From Opitutaceae bacterium (GTDB lineage: Bacteria > Verrucomicrobiota > Verrucomicrobiia > Opitutales > Opitutaceae), in assembly GCA_041395105.1 (NCBI GenBank), contig JAWLBB010000002.1, positions 186,001-250,000 on the forward strand: DNA of 64,000 bases. The letters are read 5' to 3'. Every line of letters starts with the position of its first letter. Within the stretch, counting starts at the first letter, position 1. Below are positions 42,834-50,666 of the stretch, piece by piece. The position numbers and the translations under genes are program-made. A model generated the notes under the pieces. The model searched no databases. It was not told the DNA's origin and saw nothing but the letters and a program-made list of their open reading frames with translations.

Positions 42834-43811
42834 TCAATCGATCATCACACGGTCCAGAGAAACCGATCCGGGCTTCAGAATTCCAAGCGTCTCCAGTTGT
42901 TCAATCTGTGTCGCAAATCGATCACGTGATATCCGACCGACCGTGTCCATATCGCCTTCAGGCCCGGTGGCGAGTTTCTCCGAGAGAATCATCCCCCGGG
43001 AAAACTCAAGGTAGTCGGGGGTGACCTTCGGATTGATTTGCAGCATGATCGCATGGGCGGGTCCGGGATCCCCCGTCAGGTAGCTTCGATAACCCCTGAT
43101 GTAGGCACGAAGGAATGCTTTGGTCGCTTCGGGATGATCACGGACAAAATCCCGATTGCCGATGATCACGGTATAGGCATCAAACCCCGCGTCCCATGCG
43201 TAGAGGAATTTCGGCGTGACCCCCTGCTGCTCGAGAAAGAACGGCTCCGCTATATAGAATCCCTGCTGGATAAACCCGGGGTCTGCGATGAACTGGGCGA
43301 GCCCGAAATTCTGCGGAATGACATTGAAATCGATCCGGTATTTCTGACGCAGGTAGGCCAGGAACGCCCATTCCGGCCGGGCCATGATCGTCTTTCCGTT
43401 CAACTCCTCAAAACTGGATATCGGATTGCTCTGATGGAGCATGAGAACCGAGGGATCGTGCTGAAAGACAGCGGCCACGTTGATGAGGGGAAGGCCTTGG
43501 GCCATTGCCAGCAGTGTGTTGGTGGAATCCGATTGGCCGAACTGCGCCTGCCCGGTCGCGATCTTCTGGTGAACAAAAGCGTTCGCCCCACCCTGGACCA
43601 GTCGGACATCCAGTCCCTCCTCGGTGAAATACCCCAGGGCTTCGGCCTGGTAAAAGCCGCCGTGCTCCGGTTCAGCCACCCAGTCCAACTGAACCACGAT
43701 GGTGCCGGGGTCCGATCCCGTGACCGCCGATTCCGACCGATCACTGCGCGCGCAACCGAATGAGAGTAGCAGGAAGAACCCTGAGACAGCAGCTGAGACA
43801 AATCGATTCAT
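42834..43811 (-). CDS. NMT1/SsuA-type substrate-binding lipoprotein, no partner transporter
   Basis: 325 residues with a lipoprotein-like signal (C20 in LLLSFGCARS). The body has the NMT1/THI5-like periplasmic binding fold: VQLDWVAEPEHGGFYQAEALGYF, GANAFVHQKIATGQAQFG, NGKTIMARPEW, HPEATKAFLRAYIRGYRSYL. Related proteins bring thiamine precursors, sulfonates, nitrate or taurine to an ABC importer. Its permease and ATPase are not in the surrounding genes, so it is an orphan component or works with a remote transporter. Confidence 0.85.
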   Translation of the reverse strand: MNRFVSAAVSGFFLLLSFGCARSDRSESAVTGSDPGTIVVQLDWVAEPEHGGFYQAEALGYFTEEGLDVRLVQGGANAFVHQKIATGQAQFGQSDSTNTLLAMAQGLPLINVAAVFQHDPSVLMLHQSNPISSFEELNGKTIMARPEWAFLAYLRQKYRIDFNVIPQNFGLAQFIADPGFIQQGFYIAEPFFLEQQGVTPKFLYAWDAGFDAYTVIIGNRDFVRDHPEATKAFLRAYIRGYRSYLTGDPGPAHAIMLQINPKVTPDYLEFSRGMILSEKLATGPEGDMDTVGRISRDRFATQIEQLETLGILKPGSVSLDRVMID

Positions 43812-43929
43812 ACAGAATACCTACCCTGCCTCGGGAAAAGCACAAATCAATCCATCAGACTCCTAAAGGCGGATCCGAATGCAGGCGACCCCCTCTCCGT
43901 GCGCCGCGGCCGCACCGACCCGCGTTCCT

Positions 43930-44712
43930 CTATATCGTCATGGCCGCGTAGCCACCGTCCACCACGATCTCGGTTCCCGTGACAAAGGATCCCGCCCTGG
44001 AAGCCAGCAGAAGAGTCGCCCCGACCAGCTCGGAAGCCTCACCGAAACGTTTCATCGGCGTGTGTCCCATGATGCTGGACACCCGGTCCGGGGTGAGGAC
44101 CTTGCGGTTCTGTTCTGCCGGAAAGAAACCCGGGACAATGGTGTTCACCCGGACTCCGGAGGGCGCCCATTCGCGGGCGAGGTTCTTTGAAAGATTATGG
44201 ATGGCCGCCTTCGACATTGAATAGGTGAAGACCCGGGAGAGCGGGATCAGGCCCGACATGGAGCCGACATTGATGATCGAACCGGACTTCTGCCCGACCA
44301 TGGTCTTCCCGAAAACCTGGCACGCGCCAAAGACCGCCTTCACGTTGATGTTCATGATCCGATCGAATTCCTCCTCCGAAATATCAAGGAACGGGGTCGG
44401 CGAATTCACCCCGGCTCCATTGACCAGAATGTCCACGCGGCCGTAGGCCTCCATGACCGAATCATGGAGCTTTTCCAGCCCGACGCGCTCGCTGATCTCC
44501 GCCGCGAGGAAGGAGGCTGAACCTCCGGCTGACTCGATGCGCTGCCTCCGGATCCGCGCCTTTTCTTCACTGCGGCCGACCAGGACGACATGGGCGCCCG
44601 CTCCGGCCAGGCCCTCCGCCATGGCCCCACATAGCTCGCCCGTTCCCCCGATAACCACGGCAACACTGTCATCCAGGCCAAAGATGTTCTTAAGATAGTT
44701 TTCGTTATTCAT
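43930..44712 (-). CDS. SDR oxidoreductase, fructuronate reductase-like
   Basis: 260 residues from MNNENYLKNIFGL. Classical SDR: VVIGGTGELCGAMAEGLA (NAD-binding glycines at 22-29), LVNGAGVNSPTPF, INVGSMSGLIPL and the Y-x3-K pair in TYSMSKAAIHNL. The opening NIFGLDDSVAVVIGGTGELCG resembles SDR-type D-mannonate oxidoreductases (YjmF/UxuB-like). With the tagaturonate epimerase gene beside it, reduction of D-fructuronate to D-mannonate is the likely reaction (inference). It lies 46 bases downstream of the LacI gene and may be co-transcribed with it. Confidence 0.83.
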   Translation of the reverse strand: MNNENYLKNIFGLDDSVAVVIGGTGELCGAMAEGLAGAGAHVVLVGRSEEKARIRRQRIESAGGSASFLAAEISERVGLEKLHDSVMEAYGRVDILVNGAGVNSPTPFLDISEEEFDRIMNINVKAVFGACQVFGKTMVGQKSGSIINVGSMSGLIPLSRVFTYSMSKAAIHNLSKNLAREWAPSGVRVNTIVPGFFPAEQNRKVLTPDRVSSIMGHTPMKRFGEASELVGATLLLASRAGSFVTGTEIVVDGGYAAMTI

Positions 44713-44758
44713 AGATAGAAAGAAGCTCCCTGAGAGATTGGATGCGGATCGCGCGGCC

Positions 44759-45820
44759 TCAGGCACCTCTCGGTGCCGGGCCGGTGGACCGCCTGATTAC
44801 CAGGTTGGGTTTGATCCGGACCGGCTTGACCGCCGCGCCAAATCCCGAGTCCATCTGGTTCCTGAGCAGGTCGATTCCCGCCTGCATCAGCACTGTCACC
44901 CGTTGATCGATTGTCGTCAGGGACGGCGATACATGGGCGGACACTTCCAGGTTGTCGAATCCGACCATGGACAAATCTCGCGGAATCTCGATCCCCGATT
45001 CCTGCAGGCGGGCCATCGCCCCGATCGCAACCTGGTCGTTCAATGCCACCAGGGCGGTCGGTCGCGGGCTCAATCCTAGGACCCGATCCGCGAGGCGCCG
45101 GCCGTAGTCGTAGTCCATCGCGTCAACCGTTTCTTCGAGGATCGTCGTGAAGGCCGACGCCGGATCAAGCCCCTCCTCCACCGCCACCGAATCAATGCCC
45201 CGCCATCGGCTGGGACCATAGGCGATCGTCCGGTCGAGCCCGAGCAGGACCGGCCGGCGGTGGCCCAGTTGTCTGAGATGATGAAGAATCAAGCGCATGC
45301 CTTCGCCACGGTCCATCTCGACCGTCGGAAGAGGGACCGAGACGCCGGGATCGATGATCACGGTGGGGATGGCCCGATCCCGCAGGAAGTCGACCACTCC
45401 GCCCGTCCCGCTCCCCGCCGGTCCACCAACCAGCACGATTCCTTCCACACCGACCGACACAAAATGGGCCGCCACATCGCGCTCAAGCCCGGGATCCCGA
45501 TCAGTCAACTCAATCAGCGAACGAAGACCCACGCGCCTCAAGGCGGTCTGGAGAACCGCGACTTTCTGGACGAAAATCGGGATGTCGAATCCCTGGAACG
45601 AGATCCCGATCAGACCGGTCCGGCCGCCACGCAGGCCCCGCGCCATCACACTGGGGACGAATCCCAGATCCTTCATCGCCTCCCGGACCCGGATCACCGT
45701 TTCCTCCCGCACGCCGGCATGACCGTTGAGCACCCGCGAAATCGTCCAACGGGAAAGCCCGAGGTGTCGCGCAAGCGCCGAGGTCGAAGAAATCGGCCGA
45801 TCCGGCTTTCCGATTGACAT
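44759..45820 (-). CDS. LacI-family transcriptional regulator
   Basis: 353 residues. HTH at 11-34 (SSTSALARHLGLSRWTISRVLNGH) and the hinge helix to about 60 are followed by a periplasmic-binding-like sensor domain (GISFQGFDIPIFVQ, VGFDNLEVSAHVSP). The gene is divergent from the tagaturonate epimerase gene and upstream of the SDR, so it probably represses both in the absence of a hexuronate-derived inducer. A palindromic site lies in the 44-base gap to the divergent gene. Confidence 0.93.
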   Translation of the reverse strand: MSIGKPDRPISSTSALARHLGLSRWTISRVLNGHAGVREETVIRVREAMKDLGFVPSVMARGLRGGRTGLIGISFQGFDIPIFVQKVAVLQTALRRVGLRSLIELTDRDPGLERDVAAHFVSVGVEGIVLVGGPAGSGTGGVVDFLRDRAIPTVIIDPGVSVPLPTVEMDRGEGMRLILHHLRQLGHRRPVLLGLDRTIAYGPSRWRGIDSVAVEEGLDPASAFTTILEETVDAMDYDYGRRLADRVLGLSPRPTALVALNDQVAIGAMARLQESGIEIPRDLSMVGFDNLEVSAHVSPSLTTIDQRVTVLMQAGIDLLRNQMDSGFGAAVKPVRIKPNLVIRRSTGPAPRGA

Positions 45821-45828
45821 ACCTTCCC

Positions 45829-45850
45829 TTTACAAACACGTGTGTGATAA
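45829..45850. promoter_or_regulatory. Candidate LacI-type operator
   Basis: A 22-base imperfect palindrome centred on CG (positions 45839-45840), with the perfect core ACACGTGT and 8 of 11 half-site positions matching. LacI-family operators are typically even palindromes with a central CG. It lies between the divergent regulator and uxaE genes, where it could control both. Confidence 0.6.
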
Positions 45851-45864
45851 GCAACCCAATTCCC

Positions 45865-47112
45865 ATGACACCCCAACCCTCACCTCTTGGTTTGACCAAA
45901 TCCTTCGGCTTTGGCGACCGGCTCGGTCTGGCCACCCCCGGGCATCTTTCCGCTGTATCCAAGTCCGACTTTGCGCCGATTTTCGCGCAACAATCGATCC
46001 GCGAAATGGACCGGACCCAACGCACGCCAATCGAAGTCATGGACGCCGCCCGGACCGCTCTGGAACACGCCGGCTTCAAGGGCACCTGGGGTGCGGATGC
46101 GGACCACCTGAAGACGGAGGCGGACATCGACGTGACTGCGGCAGTGGGATTCTGCCTCTTCACCCTCGATCCCTCCGCCTACGTGGAGAACCGGGCGGAC
46201 ACAATGCCCGCCGACGAACTGGAGGCCCGAATCGCTTCTATGGTGGCCGACGGCGTGCTTCCCGAAAACTGGATGGAGGCCTACGTCAACCGTCCATTTG
46301 AGTTCGACCAGGGTGAACCGTTGGTTTTCTCGAGCGAGGAACTCAGCCGCGCCGCGGTGAAATACGGACGGGCCATTCATCACTGTGAACGTCTCAACCG
46401 CCATATCGAGTCGACCGTGCCCGGCAACCGGCAGGAAATCGAGGTCTCGGTCGACGAAACCGACTCCCCCACTTCGCCGCTCGAACACCTCTTCTTCGCG
46501 CTCGAACTGAGACGCAGGAAAGTCCGGGTGGTCAGCCTCGCTCCCCGCTTTGTCGGAGCCTTCGAGAAGGGAATCGACTATATCGGGGACCTCCGGGCAT
46601 TTGAATCCGATCTCGAACGCCATGTCGCCATTGCCCGCGCCTACGGCCCCTACAAGATCAGCATCCACAGCGGATCGGACAAGTTCTCCATCTACCCGGT
46701 CATCGGCCGGGTCTGCGGCTCGTTGCTTCATGTCAAGACGGCCGGCACCAGCTATCTTGAAGCCCTGCGCGTCGTCTGCCGGACCGATCCCGCCCTCTTC
46801 GACTCGATTGCCGAATACAGCCGATCCCGATTCGATGCGGACAAGCACAGTTATCATATCTCCACCACCACCGGGCAGATTGACCGGCTCTTCACGGATG
46901 GAGGCGCTCGGGAAGACCGCTTTCTCGAGACGATCCCCGGGAGACAGCTGCTCCACGTGACTTTCGGTTCGGTCCTCACCGTCGGAAAATTGCCGTCCGG
47001 CCGGACCTTCCATGACGCCCTCCTCGAGAATCTCAACCGTGAGGCCGACCTCTACCGCGAGGTCCTCGATCATCATCTCGGCCGCCACCTCAGCGGGCTG
47101 AACCAGGGGTGA
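45865..47112 (+). CDS. uxaE: Tagaturonate epimerase family protein (UxaE)
   Basis: 415 residues from MTPQPSPLGLTKSF. Conserved segments are FGFGDRLGLATPGHL, QQSIREMDRTQRTP, a VSVDETDSPTSPLEHLFFA block, HSGSDKFSIYPV and LHVKTAGTSYLEALR. UxaE converts D-tagaturonate to D-fructuronate in hexuronate catabolism, a bypass of the classic tagaturonate reductase route. The neighbours (LacI regulator and fructuronate reductase-like SDR) fit. The alternative start at 45814 overlaps the lacI coding start and the operator and is unlikely. uxaC and uxuA are not in the window. Confidence 0.88.
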   Translation: MTPQPSPLGLTKSFGFGDRLGLATPGHLSAVSKSDFAPIFAQQSIREMDRTQRTPIEVMDAARTALEHAGFKGTWGADADHLKTEADIDVTAAVGFCLFTLDPSAYVENRADTMPADELEARIASMVADGVLPENWMEAYVNRPFEFDQGEPLVFSSEELSRAAVKYGRAIHHCERLNRHIESTVPGNRQEIEVSVDETDSPTSPLEHLFFALELRRRKVRVVSLAPRFVGAFEKGIDYIGDLRAFESDLERHVAIARAYGPYKISIHSGSDKFSIYPVIGRVCGSLLHVKTAGTSYLEALRVVCRTDPALFDSIAEYSRSRFDADKHSYHISTTTGQIDRLFTDGGAREDRFLETIPGRQLLHVTFGSVLTVGKLPSGRTFHDALLENLNREADLYREVLDHHLGRHLSGLNQG

Positions 47113-47221
47113 GGCCGGCGATCCTCCCGAAGGACGATCTGCAACTGTCCGCTTGACGGACGCGGAAGTCTGGTCGACGATCTTCCCTTTTCGTCAATCC
47201 GACAAACATTCGAAATCCACC

Positions 47222-47323
47222 ATGGGACAAGCACACCGAGTCACCGCCAAACGCAAGCGCCGCAAGGCTTATTACAAGCGCAAGAAGGCCGAAGCCGGCA
47301 CTTCTTCCAAAACCGGCAAGTAG
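47222..47323 (+). CDS. Tiny basic protein (33 residues)
   Basis: ATG-to-TAG frame encoding MGQAHRVTAKRKRRKAYYKR and a further 13 residues ending TGK. About 40 percent of the residues are Lys or Arg, with an RKRRK and a KRKK cluster. I recall near-identical small proteins as recurring hypotheticals in Verrucomicrobiota, but I cannot check this. Length and charge suggest an RNA- or ribosome-associated peptide. It stands between uxaE and hemX with 109 and 185 bases on either side. Confidence 0.65.
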   Translation: MGQAHRVTAKRKRRKAYYKRKKAEAGTSSKTGK

Positions 47324-47508
47324 GCTCCTCGCGGATTCGGACATCACTCAGAGTGGGTCTGGCCCGTTCTGATGACGTCCCGGCAGACAGGGACGAGTCA
47401 ACTCTGCCAGCAGCTCCGCCGGTTATTCATCCTATGTGCCCCGTCCCGATCTGGCATTCTGGGGCAAATCGCGATCCAACGATCCTGAACAACTCCCATC
47501 TGCCCTGA

Positions 47509-48363
47509 ATGGACTGGCTGGATTTTCCAGATCGCTTGTGGCTTTGGATGGCGGCAACCACCTATGCGGTGGCTTTCGGTCTGGCCGTCCGATCGATCTC
47601 CCGGTCGATGCGGCATTCGAGGGTCGCGCTCCTGGTCATTCTCGCGATCGGCTTCGTGCTCCAGACGATCGGTCTCTATCAGCGGGGAATCAGCAACGGC
47701 GGCTGCCCGCTGGGCAACAAGTTTGAGATCGTCCAATTCCTCGTCTGGTCCGCCACCGCCCTGTTCCTCGTCGTCGGACCGGCCTTCCGGTTGAGCCTCC
47801 TCGGCTTCTTCACCTCGGGGTTGGTCGCGCTCCTGGCAATCGTTTCACTCATCGTGCCCGGATGGGATTCACTCCAGAGAACCTCCCTTTTCAGCGACAA
47901 CCCCTGGATCGAACTGCACGCCACGATCGGGATGTTCAGCTACGGCGCTTTCGGGTTGCTCGCGCTGACTTCGGTCATGTTCATCCTGCAGAACCAGAGC
48001 CTGAAGCAGAAACATTTCAGCGTGTTCTCCCGGCTGCTCCCCTCCATCGTGGAGCTCGACCAGATCAGTTTCCGCCTGTTGATCTTCGGGATCTGCCTGC
48101 TGACCCTCTCGCTCGGGATCGGCGAGGTTTTCCGGATGCGCGAACCCGAGTCCGTCACCGTGATCAAGTCAGCCGTGACCGCACTCGTCTGGCTCATCTA
48201 CCTCGTCATTCTGGCCGTCCGGCGCTTCCGGCTGCTCAGCTCGAGTCAATTGGCCTGCGCCTGCATCGTAGCCTTCGGCCTTGCTCTCCTCACCCTCGGA
48301 CCAGTCAGCCGCAGCGGCCAGTCTTCGGATCCAGCCGCCGTACTAGAAAAAGCGGAGCGATGA
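47509..48363 (+). CDS. hemX: HemX/CcsA-like heme-handling membrane protein
   Basis: 284 residues with about eight membrane helices. It has the HemX-like segments NGGCPLGNKFEIVQFLVW and PWIELHATIGMFSYGAFGLLAL (His and Tyr in the heme-handling helix), and a late ISFRLLIFGICLLTLSLGIGE helix. The CcsA tryptophan-rich WWD signature is not seen, so HemX fits better than a cytochrome c ligase. Its stop overlaps the hemA start (ATGA), and HemX is known in Bacillus to affect HemA level. The exact role is inferred from this pairing. Confidence 0.82.
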   Translation: MDWLDFPDRLWLWMAATTYAVAFGLAVRSISRSMRHSRVALLVILAIGFVLQTIGLYQRGISNGGCPLGNKFEIVQFLVWSATALFLVVGPAFRLSLLGFFTSGLVALLAIVSLIVPGWDSLQRTSLFSDNPWIELHATIGMFSYGAFGLLALTSVMFILQNQSLKQKHFSVFSRLLPSIVELDQISFRLLIFGICLLTLSLGIGEVFRMREPESVTVIKSAVTALVWLIYLVILAVRRFRLLSSSQLACACIVAFGLALLTLGPVSRSGQSSDPAAVLEKAER

Positions 48364-49439
48364 GCAATCGGAGCCAGTTAGTCCTGGTCGGGGTCAGTCA
48401 TCGGACCGCATCGGTCGACCAGCGGGAACGAATCGCCATCGATCCCCAGGAACTCGAAAGATTCTATGATGGCCTTCTCGCCATCCCGGGCGTGCACGAG
48501 TCGTTCGCCCTGAGCACCTGCAACCGGCTCGAGATTTACGCCCGGATCGACCACGTTGAGGCCACCGGAAACATTGGCCGCTACATCTGCGAGTTCAACC
48601 GGATCGAACCCGGAGCCTTCGAGACCATGCGGATGAATTCCAGCGATCTGGAGGCCGCCATCCACCTCTTCGAAGTGGCCGCAGGAATCGACTCCCAGAT
48701 CATCGGCGAGACCGAAATTCTCGGTCAGGTCAAGAATGCCTATTCCATCGCGACACGGAAAGGTGCCGCCGGCCCCGTCCTCAACCGCCTCGTTCAGAAG
48801 AGCTTCCAGGCGGCAAAGTGGATCCGCACCCACACCGCGATCGGCGAAGGTCAGATCAATGTCGCCACCGTTTCGGTCGATCTCGCGATCAAGATCTTCG
48901 GCCGTCTCGGCCAGACCCGGATACTCGTGGTCGGAACCGGAGAGATCGGCGAGAAGACCGCCAAAGCCCTCCAGAGCCGCGGGGCGGCCGACCTGACCGT
49001 GACCAGCCGTCGGCTGGAAACCGCCGAAGACCTGGCCAGGCGGGTTGGCGGACGCGCCGTCTCCCTCGAGGTTCTCGACAAGGGCCTGGCGGATTTCGAC
49101 ATCGTGATTTCTTCGACCTCGGCCCCGATGGCCATCCTGACCCGGGACAAGGTGGACCGGTCCATGGCAAAGCGAATCCATCGACCGCTCTTCCTCATCG
49201 ACCTCGCCGTTCCGCGCGACATCGAGCCCGCCTGCGGGGAACTCAACAACGTCTACCTCTACAACGTCGACGACCTGGCCGCGATCGCCGAAGAGAATCT
49301 CTCCCAGAGGCGGGCCGAGGTCGGCCGCTGCCGGCCGATCCTGGCCGAACGCGCCGAGCGGGCCTGGGGGGCCATCGCGACCCGCATTCAGCCCAAGGTC
49401 GGGTCGTCCAACGGAGTCAAACCGACGCCAGGCGCCTGA
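48360..49439 (+). CDS. hemA: Glutamyl-tRNA reductase, short form
   Basis: First committed step of the C5 tetrapyrrole route: glutamyl-tRNA to glutamate-1-semialdehyde. The catalytic C54 is in ALSTCNRLEIY, GVSHRTA is at 11-17, QIIGETEILGQVK at 113-125, and the NADPH Rossmann loop VVGTGEIGEK at 190-199. The chain is only 359 residues: it stops soon after the spinal helix (DDLAAIAEENLSQRR), so the C-terminal dimerisation domain of usual 410-430-residue enzymes is missing. The last 10 residues are low-complexity. Coupled to hemX by a 4-base overlap. Confidence 0.93.
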   Translation: MSNRSQLVLVGVSHRTASVDQRERIAIDPQELERFYDGLLAIPGVHESFALSTCNRLEIYARIDHVEATGNIGRYICEFNRIEPGAFETMRMNSSDLEAAIHLFEVAAGIDSQIIGETEILGQVKNAYSIATRKGAAGPVLNRLVQKSFQAAKWIRTHTAIGEGQINVATVSVDLAIKIFGRLGQTRILVVGTGEIGEKTAKALQSRGAADLTVTSRRLETAEDLARRVGGRAVSLEVLDKGLADFDIVISSTSAPMAILTRDKVDRSMAKRIHRPLFLIDLAVPRDIEPACGELNNVYLYNVDDLAAIAEENLSQRRAEVGRCRPILAERAERAWGAIATRIQPKVGSSNGVKPTPGA

Positions 49440-50598
49440 CCAGCCAGGAGGCGGCTCCACCCGTATCCGGTTTATGGAGTCGCCGGCGCAGCTCCGCCGC
49501 GCCCTCCCGCGTCCGCTCCCGTCGCAGGGGGTCCTCGAGCGCGGACCGGATCTCGCCGGCCAGAGCCGCCGGCCGGGCCGCCCCCTGCAGGAATTCCGGA
49601 TAAACGGGAGACTCGAGGATGAGATTGGCGATCCCGAGAAAGGGCACCCGGATGACCCGCCGCGCAATCAGGTAAGTGACAAGGTTGGCCCGGTAGGCGA
49701 TGGCCCCCGGAATACCCGCCAGGGCGCAGGCCAGGGACATGGTGCCTGAACTGGTCAGGACCGCGGCCCCGCCCACCACCGTCTCCTTCGGCACCAGGCG
49801 AATGGCGTCGTCCAGCCCCGGCCTCCGGCCGATCAAATCGTGCACAAGATCACGGATTCCGGGTCCGGGCGTGACCACGACCGCATCCCTTTCGCCCCCG
49901 TCGGCTCGATAACGCGCATAGGCGTCGAGCAGGACCGGGGCAATCCTCGATACCGCAGCCCGACGGCTGCCGGGAAGCAGCAGGATCGGCCCGGAAGGGT
50001 CATGGAAAAGGCATGACGAATAATCGTCCGCGAGAAAGGGATGGCCGACGAAATCCACCGGGAGCCGCGTATCGGCATAACAATCCACCTCGAACGGAAA
50101 GATCACCGCCAGGGCATCGAGATGGCGTGCCATCGTAAATCGACGCCCGGCTTTCCAGGCCCAGATTTGAGGGCTGATATAGTAGATGACCGAGACATTC
50201 CCCCCACCCTTTCGGCTGATACCCGACTCGAAGAGCGCCTTGGCCAGACGGAGATTGAAGCCCGGATAATCGACCAGGCAGACCACCCGGGGCCGGTGGG
50301 TCTCAATCCACCGCAACGTCTCCGCGAAGATACGCTTGAAGAAACCGTAATTGCGCAGCACTTCGGCCAGCCCGACGACCGACGATGCCGTCAGATCAAA
50401 GAGCAACTGGGCACCAGCCGACTGAAGCTCAGCCCCGCCCAGCGCCGCCGCTTTCAGATCCGGCTCCCGCTCCAGGGCGCCACGAAGCATCCGGGCCGCC
50501 TGCTGATCACCCGAATGCTCTCCGGCAATGATGAGCAGATCAACCGGCCCATTGACGGGCGGCAAAAAGGAAGCGGACACGGGAGCAGTGGATCCCAT
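49417..50598 (-). CDS. lpxB: Lipid-A-disaccharide synthase
   Basis: Joins lipid X and UDP-diacylglucosamine to make the lipid A disaccharide at the inner membrane face. 393 residues from MGSTAPVSAS. Conserved IIAGEHSGDQQAARML, VVCLVDYPGFNLRLAK, YYISPQIWAWKAGR, FPFEVDCY, VGHPFLAD, LLLPGSRRAAVSR and LTSSGTMSLACALAGIP segments are intact. Its 3' end overlaps the hemA 3' end by 23 bases in convergent orientation. Confidence 0.95.
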   Translation of the reverse strand: MGSTAPVSASFLPPVNGPVDLLIIAGEHSGDQQAARMLRGALEREPDLKAAALGGAELQSAGAQLLFDLTASSVVGLAEVLRNYGFFKRIFAETLRWIETHRPRVVCLVDYPGFNLRLAKALFESGISRKGGGNVSVIYYISPQIWAWKAGRRFTMARHLDALAVIFPFEVDCYADTRLPVDFVGHPFLADDYSSCLFHDPSGPILLLPGSRRAAVSRIAPVLLDAYARYRADGGERDAVVVTPGPGIRDLVHDLIGRRPGLDDAIRLVPKETVVGGAAVLTSSGTMSLACALAGIPGAIAYRANLVTYLIARRVIRVPFLGIANLILESPVYPEFLQGAARPAALAGEIRSALEDPLRRERTREGAAELRRRLHKPDTGGAASWLVRRLASV

Positions 50599-50666
50599 GT
50601 CCTCAGTGAAACCGGATTCAGCGACGCAATCGAGTCCGTTTTCGAACAGACCCGATCGACGTTCGG

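Noticed and set aside
47509..48363. Cytochrome c assembly protein CcsA
   Set aside because: The Trp-rich heme-handling WWD signature is not seen, there is no partner ResB gene, and the gene is coupled to hemA.
49417..49439. Convergent gene overlaps (also 2379-2428 and 31391-31404) as signs of wrong frames
   Set aside because: Both members of each pair have clear family motifs or codon pattern up to the end, so short tail-to-tail overlaps are more likely true.
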